From: Basidiobolus meristosporus CBS 931.73
Lineage: Eukaryota; Basidiobolomycota; Basidiobolomycetes; Basidiobolales; Basidiobolaceae
Assembly (NCBI GenBank): GCA_002104905.1
Contig: MCFE01000504.1
Span: 1-64,000 of the forward strand
Length of the DNA stretch: 64,000 nucleotides
Direction of reading: 5' to 3'
Shown: positions 56,933 to 64,000 of the stretch, one piece after another
Numbering within the stretch: the first letter of the stretch is position 1
How the letters are laid out: each line of letters begins with the position of its first letter
Notes under the pieces: generated by a model
Databases searched by the model: none
The model's input: the letters and a program-made list of their open reading frames with translations, nothing else
What the model was told of the DNA's origin: nothing
Translations under genes and position numbers: made by a program

Positions 56933-59900
56933 CAAGCTGTCACTCTCTGCAATGTCTACTACTGCTATTACTGGAATTTTTCCCTCTGCTGAAAAGTTGG
57001 ATGGATCTAACTACCAAGTGTGGAAGGTGAAGATGAAGATGCTGCTACAAGAAAGAGGCCTTTGGGATATTGTCATGGGAGAAGAATGCCCTCCCAAAAA
57101 TGTGCGAGAGGAAGCCTTAAAGTACCAGAAGAAAGAACAAAGTGCCTTTAACTGCATTTGCCTCAATGTCAAGGACAAATTGCTAATTCAATGCTCAAGA
57201 GCAAAAACGGCAAAGAATGCCTGGAAGGCATTAGAAGACACCTACCAGTCATGTTCAGCTGCCAAGAAAATGTATCTGAGACGAAAATTCTTTACTACAA
57301 AGATGCTGCCAGGAGAAGAAATGAAAAATCTAATTAACAGAATTACCCTGCTGGTAGATGAGATGGAATCTGTGGGTGTACCAACTACTGATGAGGATGT
57401 GATAGTTGCCATCCTGAATAGCCTGACAGATGAGATGCAGGGCCTTGTATCAGCCCTAGAGTCCAGAACTGAAGATTTGACCTTAAGTTACATACATGGA
57501 AGGCTCCTGGATGAAGAATTAAGAAAATCAAGCGCCAATAAGAAGGAAGAAGAAAATGCTTTAATAAGCAATGATAACCAACAAAGGAGGTACCCAAGAC
57601 CCTACAAAGGCAACAGCAACCTGTTTTGTAATTACTGCAAAAGGAAAGGACACACATCAGACCGGTGTCTCAAAACAAGGATAATCAACAAAAGAAGCCT
57701 GAATATGGAAATGCTGCAACAACTGAAGATAGACTATTCATATCTGCACTAAATATGACCACAAACAAGGATTCTCAGACGTGGTATATTGACTATGGAG
57801 CTTCTCAACACTTTACACACCAAAAAGAACTTTTACCCAATATCAAGAAATTCCAATTAAGAAGGTTTTCATGGGTGATGATAGAACACTTGATGCAGTG
57901 GGAGAAGGAACTATCCAAGTAAACCTTAGAAGCAGTGAAGGAAGCCATACACTGACCTTGAAAGAAGTACTCTATGTACCAGAAATAGCCAAGAACCTAC
58001 TCTCTGTAAGCAAGGCCACAGCAGAAGGACTCAGTTTCAGTTTTGACAATTCTGGATGCAGGATCACTGATCAAAATGGTGCCCATATTGCTTTGGGCAT
58101 CAGAGATCAGAATCTATACAAGTTGACTTATATTCCATCATATCTGGAAGCCAATATAAGTACCTTAAGTGAAGAAACACCAATGCTTTGGCACAGGAGA
58201 TTTGGACACATCAATTTTGATTATTTGCGTAAAATGATCAAAGATCAGTTAATTTCTGGAGTGAAAATTGGTCCCCCAGCTAATTTGGAGCACTGTGAAG
58301 CCTGCATATATGGGAACAAGCCAGACAACCGTTCAAGAGCTCTGGGTTAATCAAAACTAAGAAAAAATTAGATCTAATTCACTCAGATCTGTGTGGACCT
58401 AAGCAAAATTTATCCATAGGTGGGATGAAGTATTTAATCACTTTGATTGATGATTATACAAGATACACATGGGTTTACCTCATGGAGAGAAAGGAAGAAG
58501 CTCTGTCTAAGTTCAGGGAGTTTAAAGCCATGGTGGAGAGAGAAACTGGTGAAAAAATCAAGAAAATACACTCTGACAACGGTGGAGAATATACCTCAAC
58601 ACTCTTCATCCACTTCTGCAAAATTCATGGGATAAAGCCAGAGACTACTGTACCATATTCCCCACAGCAAAATGGAGTAGTAGAACAACCTAACAGATCA
58701 ATAATTGATATGGCAAGATCTATGATCCATGATCAAAAATTATCCTAAGATTTTTGGGTGGAATCAGTTGCCACCGCTGTATACCTTAAAAAACAGGAGT
58801 TATAACAGAATACTTTGTGATTCTACTCCATTTAAAGCATGGTATGGATACAGACCAAGTGCAGAACATCTAAAAATATTTGGGCGTACAGCATATGCCA
58901 AAAAACTGGCCGGAAATCAGTCTAAATTTGAGCCAAAAAGTGTAATATGCATATTTTTGGGCTACTGCAATGAGAGTAAGGCATACAGACTCTACAGTAC
59001 CAAAGCAAAGAAGCTGATCAAGTCCAGGGATGTGTTGTTTGATGAAAATTCAAAATTTTCACAAAAAATGACATCAGATGATGACAAAAATTTGATCTCA
59101 AGTCCACTAATTGTCAGCATTGAATCAGAGCAAAACAATGAAAGTTTTTTCACTCCAGAGGACTCTACAACCGTGGTTCAGCCAGAATCAGTGCCCAGGA
59201 ATATCCCAGAAGTGATCATTCCAGTATTAAATGCCCGGAGATCCAATTGGACAAGAAATGGCCCAAATTACTATATCAATGAGGGTACAAACTTAGCCTA
59301 TGCCTATTCAGTCCATGTTGATGAACCCCAGACTGTAAAAGAGGCCCTAAGTAGCCCTCAGATAAAGTCTTGGAGATCTGCAATGACTGAGGAATATCAG
59401 GCCCTGATGGAAAATCAAACTTGGGACTTAGTCAAATTACCAATCAACCAAAAATCAATTGGATGCAGATGGGTCTTTGAGACAAAATACAAAGCTGATG
59501 GTACAATTGAAAGATACAAAGCAAGACTTGTAGCCAAAGGATACTCTCAAACAAAAGGACTTGACTATACTGAGACCTTTGCACTGGTAGCCAAGTTTAA
59601 TTCCATCAGATTAATATTGGCTATTGCAGCCAAATATAAGTTTTTTATTCATCAAATGGATGTAAAAACTGCATTTTTGAATGGAGAACTTGATGAGGAC
59701 GTGTATATGGGCCAGCCTGATGGGTTTGTTGACCAAGATAACCCCCATTTGGTCTGCAAGCTTAAAAAGTCACTATATGGTCTCAAACAATCACCAAGAG
59801 CCTGGAATTGCAAGATAGATTCTAATTTGGAATCCTTGAGTTTCAAGAGAAGTAATGCTGACTATAGTATATACTATAAGCCAGATAGAGCAAATCCAGT

Positions 59901-60893
59901 TCTATTAGCTCTATATGTGGCTGATCTTATTATAGCCACCAATAACCTAGAAACATTGGAAGAGACTAAATCCAGCCTATCTAAGGAGTTCAAGATGTCT
60001 GATTTAGGAGAACTTAGTTACTACTTGGGGATTACATTCTCCATAGACAGAAGTACCCAGACTATTACCCTAAGCCAATCCAAGTATATTCAAGATATAC
60101 TAAAGAAATACCAAATGGAAGACTGTAAACCGGCAGCTACCCCAATGGAGACAAGCCTTAACTTGGTCAAAACTCAACCAAATCAAGAGAGCTTGGTGCC
60201 ATCTGAAAGCCCTGACTTTCCTTATCAATCTATGGCTGGCAGTCAGTGTATATCATGCTTGCAACACGTCCAGATATCTCATATTCAGTGGGAGTTGTCA
60301 GCCAACATAATCAGAACTATGGATCTGATCATATTGCAGCAGTTGAGCGGATTTTTAGATACCTAAAAGGAACTGCTGATATTTGCTTAAGATACAGTTA
60401 TAAGGACTCAGAACAAGATCTTGTGGGATACTCTGATGCAGATTGGGGACAAAATTTAGAAGACAGAAGATCCACCACAGGATACACCTTTCTTTACTGT
60501 AAAGGAGCAATATCATGGGATTCAAGAAAGCAACCAACCGTAGCACTTTCCACCACAGAGGCAGAGTATATAGCAGCCTGTGAAGCTAAAAAAGAAGCAA
60601 TGTGGTTAAGAAAGCTTTTTACAGATTTAGGCCTATGTCAAAAAACGCCTATTAGTGTATTTCAAGATAATCAAGGATGTATACAATTAGGTAGAAATCC
60701 AACTTTTCATGCTAGAACCAAGCACATAGATATTAGAAATCATTTCATACGTGAAGCTATAGAGAATAACTTAGTCAGCTTAGTTTACTGTCCTACAGAT
60801 GAAATGATTGCAGACATATTTACCAAACCACTAGCTAGAGACAAGTTTGAATATCTTAGGTCAAAATTAGGACTAGTCAGTATGAGCATTTAG
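56925..60893 (+). pseudogene. copia gag-pol polyprotein, frameshifted
   Basis: gag (56952 likely start, to 57749): LDGSNYQVWKVKMKMLL and a CCHC knuckle CNYCKRKGHTSDRC (about 57628-57669). Protease box TWYIDYGASQHFTH (about 57778) has Tyr for the usual Ser. Integrase: WHRRFGHINFDYLRKM then C-x2-C, HSDLCGP and LIDDYTRYTWVYLM (first Asp), IHSDNGGEYTS (second Asp), SPQQNGVVEQPNRS (Glu). RT: RLVAKGYSQTKGLDYTETF, MDVKTAFLNGELDEDVYM, LYGLKQSPRAW, and LYVADLIIATNN where the catalytic box has Ala (59920-59922) instead of Asp. RNase H: YSDADWGQNLEDRRSTTGY, ALSTTEAEYIA, ADIFTKPL. Frame changes lie near 57750, 57890, 58350 and 60210, and a stop at 58746. Confidence 0.95.
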
Positions 60894-60904
60894 CTGAGTG
60901 GGGG

Positions 60905-61253
60905 TGTTGTAAGAATTTGTAATTCCACCTAAATATTCACCTAGCTTAGTCACTTAGATCATTACCTTCAAATCCTAGAGAATACTCACCAAATTCCTTG
61001 TCCGGATTTACTTAGAATATTTTCACCAAAATACCAGGTACTCAGAACATGAAAATTCTCAAAGTTGTCCAAACAGCCCCAAACTTTGCACACATGTTCT
61101 TGGGACCTTCCTTAACCTATTCTACATGTTTGTAATGCCACGACCAGGTAAAAGTATAAATACTACTTTTACATTCAATAAATCATCAAGTGAAAACCAC
61201 ATAATCTACTTGTTCTCCCAATCACTTCCAATATCTCCAAGACTCTTACAACA
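60905..61253 (+). repeat. 3' LTR of the copia element
   Basis: 349 bp, TGTTGTAAGAATTTG...TCTTACAACA, preceded by the purine tract GAGTGGGGG. It pairs with 56572-56920. Confidence 0.95.
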
Positions 61254-61445
61254 ATTCCTAGCCAGCTAGATCTGAGAGAGGTTTCCTGGAAAGCCAGATC
61301 TCAGAGGTCAAAATTGTGGGAGGGGGGAAGTTGTCATTCAGCCAAAGTAATAGTCTTAGCAAGTAGTTACAACAGTCACTTGGGATAAAAAAACAAGCCA
61401 GCTGAGAGTTTTTAATATCTTTAGCAAATCTACTGGTGTGAGTTC

Positions 61446-62045
61446 TGTTGGGCATCAACATTTAAAACTTGGCCAATTTCACTTTGTTAGAAAATCTAGT
61501 ACCCTAACGGATTTTCCCTAACCCAAACATAACTAATCCCCGTTATGGTTTATTTTATCACTTCTTGCTATATATTTTTAGCTATCTCACCTGGTCAATT
61601 TTCATGTGGTCATTACGTACTCAACTGATCTGCTAAGCCTTTCCAAGTGATTAGTCATCTGAGATTTATCCAACCATTTAGCAGTTGCCCAGACATCAGC
61701 TGATTAATGATGGAATTTCTCATTTATCTTATGCACCTATGAACACCCCAACAGATTTCAATTAGTGCAGTCTCTTTGTGCTTACTAATGCAACTCAATC
61801 AGAAAAGTATAAATAAAGCTTACTGAACCTTTTGCTTTAGTGTGTGTCTCAATGAAATTAAGATTGTGCCTCAGCAAAATTAAGAATTCAACAGTTCCAT
61901 TCTAGTTTCTGCCCAAGCCTAGCATATCTAGCACTCCCAAGAGCACCAAGCCTAGCCTGCATAGCAAGCCTACTCTGTTGCCTTTATAGCCCAACTAAGC
62001 TATATTTAATACCAATATTAGACCAGAACCTCTCTGCTAATATTT
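61446..62045 (+). repeat. Chromovirus LTR, solo
   Basis: TGTTGGGCATCAACATTTAAAAC matches the start of the shared LTR at 23372, and the similarity continues for about 600 bp to GAACCTCTCTGCTAA. TATAAATAAAG is at about 61807. No internal sequence of that element is attached. The 3' edge is approximate, and no target duplication was identified. Confidence 0.85.
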
Positions 62046-62278
62046 CTGGCACTCTTGACAATTCTAAGGGTTAGGGGAGGGAAAGTCACCAAGTTGGTGA
62101 AATCTTTATTTGAGTTAAGAACTAATCTAAGTACAAATAAAGAAGCCAATTAAGAGGTCTAGAACCTCTCTAATAAGTAATCTAATTTATGTTTTGTTTC
62201 ATCTCTAATGTTTGTTTCAATAAAGTAAAGCTCATCAGGGGTAAATATAAAACTCAGGGGTTTTGGGGGAAGTACAAA

Positions 62279-64000
62279 TTATAGATGTTTCTGATCAATA
62301 TAATCCAAAACTGGAACCCAGCCTGGGATTAGGTGTAGTAGGAAAGGTGTGTGGACTTGTAAGTAGCTCTGCCACATAGATCTTAGATGGTCCTGAACCA
62401 GTAGTCTTGGTTTCTCAGCTTTTTGAAGTTCTGAAGCAAGCTCTGTTACTACAGCAGAGCCAACCAGGGTGTGCCAGCAAGAAGATTTCAGGGAGGAGTT
62501 AGATTGAAGCCATTGTTTGATGGAGGGGTTATGTGATTTCTGAAGTTTGACTAGGAAGGAAGCCTGGAGATAGATCATTTGGATTTGGTATGAGTAGAAC
62601 CCAAAGGCTCCATTAGTTGCATGGATATAGGGAGATACTGGAAGATAAAGTACCAAGGATCTGATACACTGATGGAGAAATTTATCCAGGCTGTGAAGTT
62701 CTCTGGAGGTTAGGGGTATAATGTGGAGACCAAATTCAAGTACCGGCAGTACATACTGCTTCAGAAGTATAGGGATCTTTTGAATTGGAGTGTCTGGAGT
62801 GACTACTACCAGAAGCTTTTTGAGAGCCTGTTGGGCAAGACGGATCCTATTATTCAGGTGGAGCTTTGAGTCAATCCCATGTTGACAAAACGGCAGACCT
62901 AGATATATTGCAGTTTGTTGTGGCAGAATGCTAGTGTTCTGTATAGTTGTAGTGCACCCAATTGGGACTGTCTTGGAAATTGAGAGTGAGAGGTTGTTGG
63001 CAGCCAAGTACTTCTCAATGATGGCAGTGTCTGCTATGGGATTAGGAGTAGCAATCTTGATATCATCTGCATAGAGAGTTAGTAGTGGAGAGGGAGAGTC
63101 TGGTGAGGGGCCTTTTGGAAATAAAGGAAAGTCATGTAGGAATATCACAAATAGTTAGGGACCTAGTACAGATCCTTGGACTGCTCCATTTGGAACCTCA
63201 TAAGTCTCTGATGTGCAACTTGGATGCAAAACTTTGGCTGAGTTCTCACAAAATAGAGAACGTACAAGAAGGGTCATTGGTAGTGTGGTAACTGCTAATA
63301 GCTTTCCCCAAAGCAGAGCTCTGTCCACAGAGTCAAAGGCTTGAGTAATGTCAAACAGAATGGTTGGCAATGAGAATTGAAGTGAATGATCATGGCTTAG
63401 CACTACAGCCAAATCCAAGGAGAGTTTGGGCAAGAAGCCAAACTGAGAAGGATGGAATGGATATAGTTGAGATTGCAAGGATCTTGCTATTATAAGCTCA
63501 AAGATTTTCCGGCAGGTTGGTAGGAGTGAAACTGGCCGGTAAGAACCTGGGAGTGAGTGTTTCCCCTTCCCTTTGTAGAAGGGTATTACATTTGCCTGTG
63601 ACCAGGCCTTTGGGGTAGTCAATTGTTGGGCACAGATAGAGTAGAATGAGAGAAGTAAGTGACTCATTTTGGAGTAGCACACCCGGAGTAGATTGTAGGT
63701 AATCAAGTCATGTCCAGGTGCAGTATCTGCAGGAAGCTTCTATAAAATTTTCTCCAGAAGCTTTGCTGAAACCAAAATTGGAGATGTTGGACTGCTGGAT
63801 ATGTTACCAGTATGGTAGAAAGGAGGAGTGGGATGCACGGTTGAATCAAAGAATATAGGGGCCAGTTTGTCTGGTGATGGTATACTCCTTGCTTGGGGTC
63901 TCATGGCTTTGTATACTCTTGATATGGACCTTGTGGTGGCATGCATATTTACTAAGGGCAAGGTATCCATGATATGAGCCCATAATCTAGTATGCTCAGT
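62279..64000 (-). pseudogene. LINE (non-LTR retrotransposon) reverse transcriptase, 5' part beyond window
   Basis: One minus-strand frame runs from the right edge to 62279 with two in-frame stops (at about 63740 and 63155). Read N- to C-terminal: KLPADTAPGHDLITYNLLR, then AWSQANVIPFYKGKGKHSLP and SYRPVSLLPTCRKIFELII (RT motif 1-2), FDITQAFDSVDRALLW (first catalytic Asp), GAVQGSVLGP, LTLYADDIKIAT (YADD catalytic box, intact), ISKTVPIGCTT, and a C-terminal alpha-helical region ending VPVLDYIDQKHL. There is no RNase H or CCHC end in view. An upstream endonuclease domain would lie beyond 64000. No poly(A) tail was found after 62279 on this strand. Confidence 0.9.

Larger units (their letters stand above)
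56567..61258 (+). mobile_element. Ty1/copia retrotransposon with TSD ATTCC
   Basis: Element 56572-61253 (4682 bp) flanked by ATTCC at 56567-56571 and 61254-61258. The two 349-bp LTRs start TGTTGTAA and end CTTACAACA and differ by roughly a dozen substitutions, so the insertion is not recent. A 12-nt primer-binding site follows the 5' LTR and a GAGTGGGGG polypurine tract precedes the 3' LTR. Domain order gag-PR-IN-RT-RNase H is that of copia. Frameshifts, one stop and a lost RT Asp make it inactive. Confidence 0.97.

Noticed and set aside
1-64000. CRISPR arrays, rRNA operons, bacterial operons or phage
   Set aside because: No regularly spaced direct repeats or rRNA sequence were seen, and spliced genes and retrotransposons show a eukaryotic nuclear locus.

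Overview
The window looks like a filamentous ascomycete nuclear chromosome (Pezizomycotina). Genes carry short GT-AG introns (about 40-85 nt) with fungal branch sites, there is a fungal QCR8, a mitochondrial ILV2 and a DIM-5/Clr4-type SET protein, and chromodomain gypsy, copia, LINE, CACTA-type and Harbinger-type elements are dense. Such repeat density recalls truffle-like Pezizales, but the genus is a guess. No rRNA, tRNA or CRISPR was recognised.

Region 1 (1-32.4 kb) is AT-rich, almost wholly transposon-derived and readable as nested layers. A degenerate Ty3/gypsy element (about 2.4-22.0 kb) is the bottom layer. Its protease codons are split by an 11.1-kb CACTA/Plavaka-like DNA transposon (5893-16975, TSD TCA). 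That element carries a gypsy LTR (7036-8096) and a 4.2-kb PIF/Harbinger-like transposon (12581-16822, TSD AAT), which itself carries a solo LTR (13699-14502). A 734-bp fold-back MITE (TSD ATT) and a 1.2-kb element with TGTTGTA/TACAACA ends interrupt the same gypsy further on. Next come two chromoviruses sharing one LTR (22.3-25.7 kb), then a scrambled set of inverted CACTA-like fragments with another MITE (25.7-31.6 kb).

Region 2 (32.4-51.5 kb) is a GC-richer gene island: ILV2 (acetolactate synthase, with an upstream CPC1/Gcn4-type site), QCR8 (complex III), a 5-hydroxyisourate hydrolase, a GPI-anchored cysteine-rich surface protein, a six-exon coiled-coil protein, a ten-exon H3K9 methyltransferase, an NDUFAF4-like complex I assembly factor and an F-box protein. 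Exon models were built by hand; each CDS sums to whole codons with matching intron phases.

Region 3 (51.5-64 kb) is again mostly transposons: a copia LTR, a truncated minus-strand copia, one small spliced ORF, an intact UNC93-like transporter gene, a nearly complete copia element (56572-61253, TSD ATTCC, half-tRNA primer site), a chromovirus LTR and a LINE that runs off the right edge.

Functional themes: mitochondrial metabolism (ILV2, QCR8, NDUFAF4-like), purine breakdown (HIU hydrolase), and a heterochromatin writer (H3K9 methyltransferase) lying between the kind of repeats such enzymes normally silence. The most interesting observation is the two-ORF Harbinger-like element whose terminal sequence and 3-bp TSD match those of the local fold-back MITEs.
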